Source of the DNA: Candidatus Riflebacteria bacterium HGW-Riflebacteria-1 | GTDB lineage: Bacteria; Muiribacteriota; Ozemobacteria; Ozemobacterales; Ozemobacteraceae | Reading direction: 5' to 3' | NCBI GenBank assembly: GCA_002839445.1 | Contig: PGYB01000004.1 | Span: 186,001-250,000 of the forward strand | Length of the DNA stretch: 64,000 bases | In this document: piece after piece, positions 51,501 to 60,542 of the stretch | How the letters are laid out: the number at the start of each line of letters is the position of its first letter | Position numbering within the stretch: the first letter of the stretch is position 1 | Made by a program: the position numbers and the translations under genes | Notes under the pieces: model-generated | Database searches by the model: none | Told to the model about the DNA's origin: nothing | Seen by the model: the letters and a program-made list of their open reading frames with translations, nothing else

Positions 51501-54405
51501 TGCCCGCGGCAACCTTGCTGCCGTGTAGCTTTATGATGTTGGCATCGTCTACGGTCAGATTGGCCATCTGCGCCTTATCGGTGATGACGGCTTCATTTAC
51601 AACTAAATGTTTAGCGCGAATTGCATTTGCGCCAATCAAATCGGCTGTAAGCTGAGCAAAAACCGCATTTTCTTCCAGCATGTAGAGGGTTTTTACTTCA
51701 GGAGCAGTCAATACCCTGTCGTAAACGCGAATGTCGGCGAAAACACCAGCAGCCCACGAAGATATCCCCTGATACTGCGAACCAATCGTAGAAGTTGTGT
51801 CGAAATCGCTGCTTGTAAAGTTGATGGTGGCGGTTAATGCGCCTTTTTGGTATATTGCAGCGGTGGTGCCGTTGCAGCAAACAGTCAAAGCGTAATCTGT
51901 GTCTGTGTTAAAAAATACGCCGGTTGCTCGCCATGCAGTGTCATAGATTCCAAGCTGGCCGGTTGCGAAAATTTCTAGAACCAAACGAGTTGTTGGCCCT
52001 GTGTCAACTAAGCGGGCCGGCAGCGCAGACACATTGAATCTCAGGTGAATTGAAATTGCGCTAGTTCCGGTATTCACGCCGCTGATGTCAAGAAACCCGT
52101 CAACGCCATCTAAGCCAAACGCTTTGCCAAAGGCAGAATCTACAATAGTAACGCCGCCAAACGCCTGACCGTGATTGCCGTTAAACGACACATCTTTAAC
52201 CCCATCTTCTTCGGCAATCGAAGCATCGGTGCAGTTGTTAGCCGACAATCGCATAATCGAGCCCATCGGCATTTTAAGAAGCTGGTTGCTGATGTCGCTG
52301 TTGACGATAGCGCTGATCGTGATCGGGCCGACAGAATCGCTGAACGCTGATGGATTGCCCCATGTGTCGATTGCTTTGGCCCAATAGTAATAGCTTGTGC
52401 CGTATTCGGTGTTGATGTCGAAGGTCTGGGCAAAACCCTTGGTGCTTGCTACGTAGCCGATTTGATTGGCTGTGCCGCTGACGTTTGTGGTATTTCGGAA
52501 GATCTGGAAGCCGGCCATGTCAGACGGCACGGAGGCAAGGAGCAGGCTGATTGATACGGTTTTTAAGCTGCTGGTTGCGCTGATGCTGGGTTTGCCGGGG
52601 GGCACGTCATCGCCTTGGGTTGTCAACGTTGCGGTGATATAGTCACTTTTGCCGGTAGAGCTGATCATTCTAATTCTTACGGCGTAGAGCTGCGCGGGCT
52701 TTACCGGCACAACTTCAAAGCTGTTACCCTGAACCATACCGAGGCTTTTCCAGTCCAGAATCGGCAGCGCCCCTTCGCCGTATTCAATACTGGCGGCAAG
52801 GTAAGCGCTGGTTGGCTGGGTAAAAGTGCCTGACAATACAACAATGTTTGTGCCGTCGGCGCCCGGCCGGATTTCGCTCGACAAAGTCAGACCGCTGGCG
52901 GCGCCCGGCGTGATAGACGGAATAATCGCCGCGTCAGTGACCCAGTCGATGGCGGTGCCAGGTGTGCCGGAAACGAAGATGGTGTCTGAAAATTTTTCGG
53001 CTTCGATGCGGTGTTTGCGGTCGCCGATGTCTAAAATGTTGATCTGCCATGTGCCTGAAAGACCTTTTTCCGGGTAGTCGACTGTGATGATATCGCCTTC
53101 GTGGCAATCATCGGGCAATTCTTTGGTTTCGAAATAGACCTTGGTAGCGCCGATCAGTGATTTTTTGCAGGTATAGTCGATAAGCGCCTTGCCGGTGGCC
53201 ATTTCGCTAACCAGGTAGCTCTGGCCGGTAAATTCCTGTTCATCGATTGCGCCGATGCTTGTCGCATCTTCATATTGCGCTGACTGGGTGAATTGCCCAA
53301 CCAGCGGGTTAAAGCCGAATTCGATCTTGCCTTTGTTATATACCTGGCCGGTGTAAGCGCCTTTTCCGTAGCGCAGCAGCTTGATGTTTTTCTTTGTGTA
53401 AGTCTTTCGGCTGGCTGCCGAAGCGTTGACAAACAACCGGCGCTTGCCGTTGTCGCCGATAGAGTAGCTGCCGCGAATGGCATGGCAGATCTGGTCGATC
53501 CAGCTCTGAGCGATCTGGCGGAAATAGAAGATGCCGTCCATTTTCAGTCCGGCCGTATCTATTCGCGCAATGGCAGTGTTGAAAGCATCGAGATCGATGT
53601 CGCTTTCTGCAATGCCGAGGCCCCAGCCGCCAACGCCTTCACGCGCGGTTTTGAGCAGCCAGAGCAGAAATCGTGCGCCATTTCGGCACTCTTCGATCGT
53701 ATGTGTGCCAAGCTTGAGACCGACCACGTCGGCGCTGATTTCGACGTAAGTTCCATCGTCGTTTTTGCGCAAAGTTTCGTCAGTGAGCTGAACATATGCG
53801 AAGCCTGGGTAATTGGCCTGGCCGGCTGTTCCGGTGTATGCGACAAAGCCGGCGGTCAGCAGCTCTGTTCCGCGATAAACATTTGGAATCTGATGATTTT
53901 CGCCAACACAGAGAAGATAAATGCCGGCTGTCTTATCGATCAAAATGCCTTTTACCAGGATAGGCTTTTCGACCGTGCCACCGATAACCATGGGCAATGT
54001 CACATTGATAGCGGAAACGTGAAAGTTCTCATCGAGCGTGACCAGGCGGGCAACTTCATCTGGGAATTTTATCAGCAGCTCAGGAGCGCTCTTTTCGGTG
54101 GCGGTGATATACATAACTCCACCGCCATCTGAGTCGTAAGCTGTGATTTTGCCGCGCCAGGTGTAGCCAGAATCAGAAACTACCGTGACGTCTGCGCCCC
54201 AAAGGTCTATGTTGCTCGCTATGTAAGCATCATTGTTGCGAATGTTTATGGGCAGGGTAATTGGTGTGTTGCCGACACGCGCAAGCTGCTTCGTCATGCG
54301 CACTTCACTAAGCAGACGGCCCTGGTAAATACCAACGCCATCTACCGGCACTGTTCGGCCGGCGATTCGCCAGATATTTATTCCAGACTGAATCGTGATT
54401 TTCAT
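48562..54405 (-). CDS. Giant phage tail-tip/fibre protein with two LamG domains and S74 chaperone
   Basis: 1947 residues. N-terminal ~1-490 resembles a tail-hub/central tip domain (ITAYDSDGG, DIITVDYPEKGLSGTWQINI). Fibronectin-III-like domains at ~505-705. Two LamG/concanavalin-like domains, ~735-908 and ~1368-1548, are internal duplicates (both contain LPAR(L/I)(V/F)DTGPT and IYDTAWR(A/E)TG and end in KTLYML). Between them is a helical stem with Ala/Thr-rich repeats (NAATAQGTANTAL) and SEKQDARREWDIIAAEK, typical of J-like tail proteins. The C-terminus is a peptidase S74 intramolecular chaperone: catalytic Ser1770 and Lys1775 in SDENCKSEI, which trimerises the fibre and then cuts itself off. 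It should define host recognition. Confidence 0.85.
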   Translation of the reverse strand: MKITIQSGINIWRIAGRTVPVDGVGIYQGRLLSEVRMTKQLARVGNTPITLPINIRNNDAYIASNIDLWGADVTVVSDSGYTWRGKITAYDSDGGGVMYITATEKSAPELLIKFPDEVARLVTLDENFHVSAINVTLPMVIGGTVEKPILVKGILIDKTAGIYLLCVGENHQIPNVYRGTELLTAGFVAYTGTAGQANYPGFAYVQLTDETLRKNDDGTYVEISADVVGLKLGTHTIEECRNGARFLLWLLKTAREGVGGWGLGIAESDIDLDAFNTAIARIDTAGLKMDGIFYFRQIAQSWIDQICHAIRGSYSIGDNGKRRLFVNASAASRKTYTKKNIKLLRYGKGAYTGQVYNKGKIEFGFNPLVGQFTQSAQYEDATSIGAIDEQEFTGQSYLVSEMATGKALIDYTCKKSLIGATKVYFETKELPDDCHEGDIITVDYPEKGLSGTWQINILDIGDRKHRIEAEKFSDTIFVSGTPGTAIDWVTDAAIIPSITPGAASGLTLSSEIRPGADGTNIVVLSGTFTQPTSAYLAASIEYGEGALPILDWKSLGMVQGNSFEVVPVKPAQLYAVRIRMISSTGKSDYITATLTTQGDDVPPGKPSISATSSLKTVSISLLLASVPSDMAGFQIFRNTTNVSGTANQIGYVASTKGFAQTFDINTEYGTSYYYWAKAIDTWGNPSAFSDSVGPITISAIVNSDISNQLLKMPMGSIMRLSANNCTDASIAEEDGVKDVSFNGNHGQAFGGVTIVDSAFGKAFGLDGVDGFLDISGVNTGTSAISIHLRFNVSALPARLVDTGPTTRLVLEIFATGQLGIYDTAWRATGVFFNTDTDYALTVCCNGTTAAIYQKGALTATINFTSSDFDTTSTIGSQYQGISSWAAGVFADIRVYDRVLTAPEVKTLYMLEENAVFAQLTADLIGANAIRAKHLVVNEAVITDKAQMANLTVDDANIIKLHGSKVAAGTLAITGLESSAQTTINTAFTNADTALTNAATAQGTANTALSNAATAQTTANTAVTNAATANGLLADIAADNKLVASEKQDARREWDIIAAEKAGINSQATTFGITTENTTYNNAFQALATYLNAGTTWSSGIPSWIADANLAATTTIVGATFRANWKAYYDARTALLNAIAVKAKTLADTAQGTANTAVSDAATANTKAGNLAATGLGVKVNFSAFSTANSGELYLHGFVASTGAAADVDGWVEWNGADVTVTKGMINPNAICPYNVPLFVVQRSGTKYIVWFETESMAWKYSAADAGSVLGTWTWATGTDIVLLTFTSPSSEGALIGTQLFTPPKTNKDVVAALDAAIFAWAVNNDLTYINGAKLYTGTVFAEALNVAALKAPAGAIAAWSAKGATTASIALSGGVKDVSGNSKHGTAVGGVAIVNSAIGQAFSFDGTNDYINISGLSCGTGAITVHMRIIPSVLPARIFDTGPTRFIVQIESTGALRIYDTAWRETGITVSAGENCALTITADGTTANVYKNGAIAASVAFTSNDLSTTSTLGAVYTGASTYYNGLIVNPKIYPRALTAAEVKTLYMLGTDSESGIITADRVVTGQIKSLNYSTTAGSLIDLDSGDIKMGGSDAPRFSFTNSTNTGVFAGFTFNATDLTAGATTTAIGISTDTAKWAFWAGSATSSSAPFRVTHAGALVASNATLTGAITATSGIIGGYTIDGNDLFSDYSSGTSWNDIRIESAEDLNPCGIIMSLGISNVVQSAVSITTGSGSGSSFSSPIRTQVTSTSYYGFYTTGKVYADGGFHPASDENCKSEIEDVSVLNSLRQIRVKKYHLDDYKIAKIRHEKELLGNLKSNNVIASKSAFPSEPEVENYNPCKSIGVMAQDFNKAFGIGNNNEETYNLTDAIGVALRAIQELAEIVDDQAETIAVQSEQIALLLEMLGLPKMPEKQKKQAVVELTAEEIEKAADSHVKAAYNNIMQEVER

Positions 54406-55133
54406 GTGCGTTCCCTCAGCACGAATTCAAGATCGCAGTCGATCTGGCTGCGCACTCTTGGCCGTTTTCCCTTGGGCGAATGGACAAGAAACGAGTCGGC
54501 CACGCTGCCGAGTTCGGTGTATAAAACAGCCATCTGCCAGCCTTTCAGTGGTGCGGCGTCGATCTCGGCTTTTGTTACGCTGAGCATCGAGGCGGTAAAA
54601 ATATGGCGCTGCTTGCCGGTCGATTCTTCCGAATAAGCGCCGCCGTCAGGTTCCCAGGCTTCAAAATTCTCTTGGACAAGCGGTTCCCAGCTTCCGACAA
54701 TCAGGGTTTCAACGTCGCCAATGATAATGTTTCCGAGCCAGGGCAGTGTGTCGCCAAAAAGCAGAGTTTGAACTGGTATCACCAGGCGAACATACCGATA
54801 ATTCGTTTCGCTCAAGGCAAAAAAGCCTTTGTAAATTCCGACATCATCGCATGCAAGAGTAACGGCTTTCGACACCGACGGAGCGCCCCAGCTGTTTGTC
54901 GCGTTGGCCTGGATCGTCGCGCTGACGAAGTTTGCATTATTCAGCCAGATCTGCTTGATGCTCGACGCCACAGCCAGATCGATAACGATGGTCACATCTG
55001 CTGCGAAACTCGCGGCCGCCCAGATCAGGTCAGGGTCATACTGCAACAGGTTGGTGGCAGCAAAACCGGCCGCTTCGCTGCTGGCGGTAATCGCGTTGAT
55101 TGTGCGCATGTTCTGGTCTGTGAGTAGTTTCAT
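54402..55133 (-). CDS. Phage tail protein with discoidin-like fold
   Basis: 243 residues. Residues ~10-120 look like an F5/8C (discoidin) carbohydrate-binding domain (ASSEAAGFAATNLL, VTIVIDLAVASSIKQIWL, YRYVRLVIP). The C-terminal part (~125-243) contains IGDVETLIVGSW and a beta-rich end. It lies between the tape measure and the giant tip protein, where distal-tail or baseplate components are encoded, and its stop overlaps the next start by four bases. Confidence 0.7.
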   Translation of the reverse strand: MKLLTDQNMRTINAITASSEAAGFAATNLLQYDPDLIWAAASFAADVTIVIDLAVASSIKQIWLNNANFVSATIQANATNSWGAPSVSKAVTLACDDVGIYKGFFALSETNYRYVRLVIPVQTLLFGDTLPWLGNIIIGDVETLIVGSWEPLVQENFEAWEPDGGAYSEESTGKQRHIFTASMLSVTKAEIDAAPLKGWQMAVLYTELGSVADSFLVHSPKGKRPRVRSQIDCDLEFVLRERT

Positions 55134-55179
55134 AAGACCAGAATAGGGTTATTCGCTCAACCTAAACAGGTGAAGCGCT

Positions 55180-58100
55180 TCAGTATTTATTCCAGCGGGC
55201 CTTTGCTTTAGTCGTTTCAAGAGTGCTCTGCAAAACCGCTGTCACTTCAGGGTTGTCAACAAATTCTATCATCAGCTCTTCTATCGCTGTTGCTGCATCG
55301 CCTGCCTGGATAATCATAATTCTATCGCCGCGCTGTGAAACTTCTCCGATCAGTGACAGAGCCGATTCCATTTTTGCCTGGCGGGCTTCTGCCATAAGCT
55401 GCTTTTCCTGCTCTTCCAGTTGCTTTTCTGTTCTGAGTTTGTCGAGTTTCGACTGGTGATAAGACGCCATGCTTTGTTCATAAAGATCGAGCGCCGACAC
55501 GCGCTCTTCATAGGACTTGGCGCCATCCTTAAAAATCTGCTCCTGTCGGCGCATGACCTCTTCAGATGCGGACATCTGTTTTTCTATCTGCTCCAAATAG
55601 CGCTCAGTATATAATTCTGGGTCTGTCAGCCTGAGTTCTTCCAGTTCGTAGCCGGCGGTTCCTGCCTGCTTGACCATATCGAGCAGATAGCTCGGAATAT
55701 TGCGATCCATTAAGCTGGTCTGCAGAGCGGCAAAAGCATCATATTGTTGAGCGCTGCTGAGGTCGCTCATTTGGGAAGTAGTCGGAGCTTGCAAGAAGTT
55801 CTGCCAGCTTGTAGCGCCGCCAAAGATGCCGTCGCCACGCATGGAAATCCGCAAACCTGATGCCGCGTTCCCCGGCGTTTGGATCGAGTTCAACCAGGGC
55901 GCATACTTCGCGAACCCTCCGGCTACTGTCGCGAATCTGTCGGCGTTAGCTTGACCAAGAGATCGCGCCATTTCAGCCGCTGCCATTTTGATTTCGTGTG
56001 CAGCTTCAGCCAGGTCAGCGGTATCTTTGCCGCCGTCTGACCAGTTGAGGGAATATGTTCCGCCGTATGCGTTCGCCGCCGCTCTTCGGTATGCCGATTC
56101 CTGGGCGACAAGGGCTTGGTAGTCGAGGCCTTTTGCCGACTGGAGTTCGTAACCCATTTCGACCGATCGATTGTATTTCTCGGCGTTCTCTATTGCCTTG
56201 GTCAGTTTTGCAAGAGCCGCGCTGGCACCCTGATCAATCAAATTATATGTCCTGGTTTTGTCGCCGAAAGGCCAGCCGCCGCCGCTGTTGCTCCAGGAGT
56301 AGCCCGTCTGTGTTCCGTTATAGCTATATCTGCCCTCGGCAAGCTCTCGCTGATGATCATACGTCAGGTATGGCTGGATACTTGTCTCGAAAGATTTGAC
56401 CCAAGCCTGGCCCATTTGAGACCGTAAATCTGAAGCGGCCTGCAATGTTTCAGCCTTAAACTTTTCCTGGCGTTTACCGAAGATGCCGCCCGTCCCCGTC
56501 AGTTTGTCGAGGGCAAAACCTGCGGCCATATTGATTCCAAGATTGCCGAAATTAATACCTCCGGCTGCGTTCAGGATCGGATTGTTTTGCGCAATTGATC
56601 TGGAAAACACCTGAGAAAGCACGCTGCCCATAGAATTGGCGAAGTTGGAAAGATCAGCGTTCGCAAATCCCTGGGCAACAGCTTCGGCAATGGTGCCAGA
56701 GAGCTTCTGTTTTTGCTTCTTATCATCGCTGTCGGTTCCGGCGCTCCAGATGGCAGATAATATGTTGCCGCCATACTGATCCCATGCCGAGGTTGTCTGT
56801 GATGGCACGGTTAGATTGAGATAGCCGGCAATTCCTTTTTGCAGATATTGAACAGTGGTCTTAGCGTTTGCGAGGCTCTTTTCACTAAATAGATCTGCAT
56901 TGATTTTCACGTCTCCAAACGTGTTGGCTACTTCTGCAGCTTCCTTGGCGATTCTGGCAAGTTCTCCCCGAAACCAGTCTGGATTGCTTAGTCTGAGGTT
57001 GTCAGCGAAAGAGAGAGCGGCATCGCCAAGAGATTCCATGCCAGCCTGAGCATTGTTGAGCGAAACTGGCAATTTTTGCCCCGAAGCATAGGCCGCGTCA
57101 ATCGCGCTGGCCAGAGAATAATAGTATTCAGCGGCTTCTTTGGCACTTTTGCCTGATACCTTAGCTGCTTCGCCGGCATTTTTAGCAGATGATTGAAATT
57201 GGACTAACGACTCATCGCCCAGGTATCCGCTAGACAAAAAGTTAAGAGTCTTCCACTGCCCCTGCTGCGAATCGAGACCTTTAAGTATGTTCTGCGCCGC
57301 AAATTGGGCTTTGCGAATCTCATTAGCCTGGGCTTCTTTAATGCTTTCAAGGCCATCGACTTTTGCCTTTTCGATCTCTTTGGTAAGCCGTGCAATCTCA
57401 ATATTGGCGTTGCCAATCTGGCTCCATATCGCTTTTCGTATTTCCTCGATCGAAGCATTTCTGTCACCAGCGTAGTTTAAACCAATTCTCTGCTGATCAT
57501 AGCTTGAAAAACCCCTCGAAGACTGTTGATATAGTCGCCCCAGCTCTTCTCGGCGCTTTTCTGCGTCAGCCACAAGAATTCGTTTCGTAGCGATAACACC
57601 AGCGGAACCCTGCTGTCTCAGAGTTTTTTCAATCTTTTCGTTAATATTTAACCATTCGGTAAAAATACTTATAACATCTCTGACAGCTGGAATTATATCG
57701 CTTCTAAGCGCGTAAACTACCGGCCTGAGGCCTTGAGACAAAAGACCGCCAAAATCATTTTTAAGGTTGGTGACCTCAGCCTCGAAAGCTCGCATTTCGT
57801 CAGCGTTGGTATTTGTCAGACCACCCATTTCTTTGAGCTGTTTGTTCCCCTCTACCAGCGTTAGTTCAAGAAGCTTGGCCGTTTTATCTGCGTCAGACAT
57901 TCCTTTCGTCATCTCATCAAATCCGGCCGGAATCTTGATTCCGAGGTTGTCAAGAATAAGCGGCGAATTGCGGCCAAGGCCGGTAACGATATCTTCAAAC
58001 GCCTGGTTTGTGCCGATTCCGAAAAGCCTTGCTTTGTTTCGAGCTATCTCAAGCAGATTGGCCATCTTGTCTGAATCGGTAGTAACACCGAGAGACATGG

Positions 58101-58545
58101 CTTTACTGGCAGTTGTAATCAGGCCCATATCATCGATCGTGCCGCCGCTGGCTTTTTTGAGTTTCGCCAGGATTTCGTCGGAGTTTTTTCCGATGCTGCG
58201 AGTATAATCGTCGAAGGATGATTTTGCTTCCTGAAGTTTGGCTCCCTGTGAAGCAATATCCCAGCCCTCTGCAAGCAACTGCTTGCCCTTGCCAAGAATT
58301 TCCCAGGCCTGGTTAACGCCAGTCGCGAAATCCGCCCATGAGAGTTTCGCCTTTTTGGTTTCCTGCGAGGTTTTCTGAAGCGAATTGCCGGTCTGCAAAA
58401 TTGTCCGAACAAGCTTATCCAGATCGCGGCCAGTCTTTTGTGTTTCGCGGCCGAGATCGTCAAGACCCTGGTCGACTTTGTTGATTTCTTCAACAGCGAC
58501 CGAACCGTCAGCCTTGATTATGATTTTCAGCTCGCGAGTATTCAT
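55180..58545 (-). CDS. Phage tape measure protein
   Basis: 1121 residues, the longest helical protein of the tail module; its length sets the tail length. N-terminal ~1-260 has the usual tape-measure motif (ISTFDDYTRSIG-like SSFDDYTRSIGKNSDEIL, ITTASKAMSLGVTTDS, AFEDIVTGLGRNSPLILDNLGI). It is followed by long coiled coils and a glycine-rich hydrophobic region (~640-700). The C-terminal ~1010-1100 is a charged helix (EEVMRRQEQIFKDGAKSYEE). A length over 1000 residues implies a siphovirus-type flexible or long tail. ATG overlaps the stop of the frameshift extension upstream (ATGA). Confidence 0.87.
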   Translation of the reverse strand: MNTRELKIIIKADGSVAVEEINKVDQGLDDLGRETQKTGRDLDKLVRTILQTGNSLQKTSQETKKAKLSWADFATGVNQAWEILGKGKQLLAEGWDIASQGAKLQEAKSSFDDYTRSIGKNSDEILAKLKKASGGTIDDMGLITTASKAMSLGVTTDSDKMANLLEIARNKARLFGIGTNQAFEDIVTGLGRNSPLILDNLGIKIPAGFDEMTKGMSDADKTAKLLELTLVEGNKQLKEMGGLTNTNADEMRAFEAEVTNLKNDFGGLLSQGLRPVVYALRSDIIPAVRDVISIFTEWLNINEKIEKTLRQQGSAGVIATKRILVADAEKRREELGRLYQQSSRGFSSYDQQRIGLNYAGDRNASIEEIRKAIWSQIGNANIEIARLTKEIEKAKVDGLESIKEAQANEIRKAQFAAQNILKGLDSQQGQWKTLNFLSSGYLGDESLVQFQSSAKNAGEAAKVSGKSAKEAAEYYYSLASAIDAAYASGQKLPVSLNNAQAGMESLGDAALSFADNLRLSNPDWFRGELARIAKEAAEVANTFGDVKINADLFSEKSLANAKTTVQYLQKGIAGYLNLTVPSQTTSAWDQYGGNILSAIWSAGTDSDDKKQKQKLSGTIAEAVAQGFANADLSNFANSMGSVLSQVFSRSIAQNNPILNAAGGINFGNLGINMAAGFALDKLTGTGGIFGKRQEKFKAETLQAASDLRSQMGQAWVKSFETSIQPYLTYDHQRELAEGRYSYNGTQTGYSWSNSGGGWPFGDKTRTYNLIDQGASAALAKLTKAIENAEKYNRSVEMGYELQSAKGLDYQALVAQESAYRRAAANAYGGTYSLNWSDGGKDTADLAEAAHEIKMAAAEMARSLGQANADRFATVAGGFAKYAPWLNSIQTPGNAASGLRISMRGDGIFGGATSWQNFLQAPTTSQMSDLSSAQQYDAFAALQTSLMDRNIPSYLLDMVKQAGTAGYELEELRLTDPELYTERYLEQIEKQMSASEEVMRRQEQIFKDGAKSYEERVSALDLYEQSMASYHQSKLDKLRTEKQLEEQEKQLMAEARQAKMESALSLIGEVSQRGDRIMIIQAGDAATAIEELMIEFVDNPEVTAVLQSTLETTKAKARWNKY

Positions 58546-58838
58546 CGATTCCTTCGTTTCAGCGCAGACCTTCTTTCAGTCACGCTCATGGTAGTTTTGT
58601 CTTTCTTACCAAATAGCAGAGGCACTGTTTCATCGATAATTGGGCAATCAGCCAGGTCTTTACGTGCAATCAGATAGGCTAGATAGTCCATCGCTTCAAC
58701 CTGTTCGACGCTGAAACCATATCCTCTGCAAATTTTCAGTTTACTTTCCCATCTCGTTACCTCAAGAGGCTTTGATGTTAATTCCCGGCTCCGCTTTACG
58801 GAGCCAGATGAGGGTCGAGTATCGAATCGAGAGCTGGG
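58542..58838 (-). CDS. Frameshift extension of the tail assembly chaperone (T-like)
   Basis: In the -1 frame relative to the chaperone gene at 58796-59215, an open stretch runs from 58838 to a TGA at 58542, overlapping the end of that gene and the tape-measure start. It encodes up to 98 residues (KPLEVTRWESKLKICRGYGF, VEQVEAMDYLAYLIARKD). There is no good start before an ATG at 58691, yet the region upstream of that ATG looks coding. This is the layout of G/GT-type chaperones of long-tailed phages, made by ribosomal frameshifting. The exact slip site is unclear: no classic heptamer lies in the overlap; C-CCA or C-CCT codons are candidates. Confidence 0.6.
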   Translation of the reverse strand, partial: PSSRFDTRPSSGSVKRSRELTSKPLEVTRWESKLKICRGYGFSVEQVEAMDYLAYLIARKDLADCPIIDETVPLLFGKKDKTTMSVTERRSALKRRNR

Positions 58839-59215
58839 TTAAAGACCTTTTTCTCCACCCAGGTGCGAGATATGATCTGCAGGAGATCGAGCTGTTCACC
58901 AAACAATTCAAGAACCTGTTCGCGAGTGAATTGTATCTCAGACTTCGGATTCATGGCGATTTCAACAACCCTTACGGCATGGTCTACGCTTTTGCCGACT
59001 CTTGCGATAAGCATATCAGCGATATCGCGCTCTGCTTTGTTGGTTTCAGCTTCAGCTTTCGCCAGCTCTTTGTCTTCCTTTATAAAGTCTTGATATGCAA
59101 AACTCTGGGCCAAAGAATACTTCAGCTCAATGGGTTTGCCGTCAATTTCGATGAAGAGGCGATTGCCGGCTTCTCGCCAGAAGTAGCGGGTAGTTGTTTT
59201 ATTGGTTAGTTTCAT
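58796..59215 (-). CDS. Phage tail assembly chaperone (G-like)
   Basis: 139 residues, helical and charged (YQDFIKEDKELAKAEAETNK, FTREQVLELFGEQLDLLQII). Located between tail tube and tape measure genes, where lambda G-type chaperones occur; these coat the tape measure protein during tail assembly. Its end overlaps a -1-frame extension (58542-58838). A strong terminator lies 30 bases before its start, so it is probably expressed at lower level than the tail tube gene. Identification rests on position, size and the frameshift layout. Confidence 0.7.
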   Translation of the reverse strand: MKLTNKTTTRYFWREAGNRLFIEIDGKPIELKYSLAQSFAYQDFIKEDKELAKAEAETNKAERDIADMLIARVGKSVDHAVRVVEIAMNPKSEIQFTREQVLELFGEQLDLLQIISRTWVEKKVFNPALDSILDPHLAP

Positions 59216-59244
59216 AATGATGTCTCCCTGCTGGTTTTAAAAAG

Positions 59245-59272
59245 GTCTGGAGCCACGCCTGTGGCCCCAGAC
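59245..59272 (-). terminator. Rho-independent terminator between tail tube and tail chaperone genes
   Basis: On the minus strand a 12-base stem (GTCTGGGGCCAC / GTGGCTCCAGAC, one G-U pair) with an AGGC loop is followed by CTTTTT. It ends the highly expressed head and tail-tube section; read-through would supply the less needed chaperone and tape measure. Confidence 0.8.
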
Positions 59273-59294
59273 AAGTCATATGGAGTTTCGAACG

Positions 59295-60539
59295 TCAACA
59301 AACAAAAAATTCGATGTTATCGTTGCCGGCGATTGTTGGTCGGCACTGGCCGGTGATACCGTAACGAAGGGTATCGTCCTGGTCGGACGGGCCAAGCGCG
59401 TCGAAAACTGCCCGGCGAATCTGCACATGCACGATGTTGCCTGGTGTCGCGCCGACTTTAAAGCTGATCGGTATCTCAATGCGTGACCGCAGCTTCTCCC
59501 AGAAAGCAAATTCTGCTTCAGTCTTTGCCTCGGGGTCGATCGCGAACTGATTATCACGGGCTGTGATGCGGAAGTTTTCGATTCCCTGGGTAGCATTCAC
59601 ATTTCGCTTTTCAGTAATCGTGTTGTTCGACTCGACCGTGATGTTTTCGACCACAAGCGTGTTGTCGCTGTCAACGTGCAGGTCTGCCTGCTCAACAATT
59701 TCAGGAACTCTGCTGCCAAAATCGTGATCGGGAACAGCGGCATCGGTGATTGCGCTAAATACCGATTTGAAATCAAATGAGAGCTTGGCAATCTCGCCAG
59801 CCGGGGCAGGCAGTGTGACGTTACCCATTGCGCCGCCGCCCTTGAACAGCAGACCGCCGAGATAATGATAGAAGAATATCGTTTTCCAGGTGCCGCCGAC
59901 CCCGGCGGTCGGGCGATATCTGATTCCGGGCGGATAGCAGTAGACATACCAGCAATCACCTTCAACCAGGTTGCCACTGGCAAAAGTAAAGGTGATTGTC
60001 GCGCCCTCGTCACCAAGATTGATCGGAGTCGCGGTCGTGACAGTGTTTTCTACGCTATCCTGTGTTGCATCTTTAATGCAGGTTACAGAGGCTTCGGCAA
60101 CGCCTGATGCGCCGCCAGTAGTGATCGTGATTTTGTAAATTCTCGGACTGGTGCCGGTGAAAGCTCCACCTTTCGCTACAGCAAGACCAGTCAGACCGGT
60201 ATTTTCATATCCGTCGATCGGGTCTTCTATTGCAGCAACAGCAAGAGCCGATTTCGTGAAACCACATGCTTCGAGCAGCTTGCCCCACACAGGAGCAACA
60301 CCGACAGTTCCGCTGGCCATGAGCTCTGTTTCAAAAACAAAGTCGATAGTTTCACGCCCAATAAGCTTTTTGGCGGCATCAATGCCTTTGTTCACGATAA
60401 GGCGCTGCAGTTCCTGGAAGTTGTAACCAGGAAGGAATTTGCCGGTCGGAACCGCGTCGGCGGTAGTGAGAGTCGGGTCAGTGTTGGGGCTGCTTTCGAG
60501 ACCGGCCAGAAGCAGCATGGCATTAGTTTTGATGGTCAT
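59295..60539 (-). CDS. Phage major tail (tube) protein
   Basis: 414 residues, beta-rich. Residues ~60-110 (RETIDFVFETELMASGTVGVAPVWGKLLEACGF) and the C-terminal ~370-410 match the pattern of siphovirus tail-tube proteins, with an inserted domain at ~125-210 that resembles an immunoglobulin-like decoration (VTCIKDATQDSVENTVTTATPI). ATG at 60539 follows GGGAGGTTGATAA. Its position directly after a tail-terminator-like gene and before a terminator hairpin fits the most abundant tail component. Confidence 0.78.
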   Translation of the reverse strand: MTIKTNAMLLLAGLESSPNTDPTLTTADAVPTGKFLPGYNFQELQRLIVNKGIDAAKKLIGRETIDFVFETELMASGTVGVAPVWGKLLEACGFTKSALAVAAIEDPIDGYENTGLTGLAVAKGGAFTGTSPRIYKITITTGGASGVAEASVTCIKDATQDSVENTVTTATPINLGDEGATITFTFASGNLVEGDCWYVYCYPPGIRYRPTAGVGGTWKTIFFYHYLGGLLFKGGGAMGNVTLPAPAGEIAKLSFDFKSVFSAITDAAVPDHDFGSRVPEIVEQADLHVDSDNTLVVENITVESNNTITEKRNVNATQGIENFRITARDNQFAIDPEAKTEAEFAFWEKLRSRIEIPISFKVGATPGNIVHVQIRRAVFDALGPSDQDDTLRYGITGQCRPTIAGNDNIEFFVC

Positions 60540-60542
60540 TTA

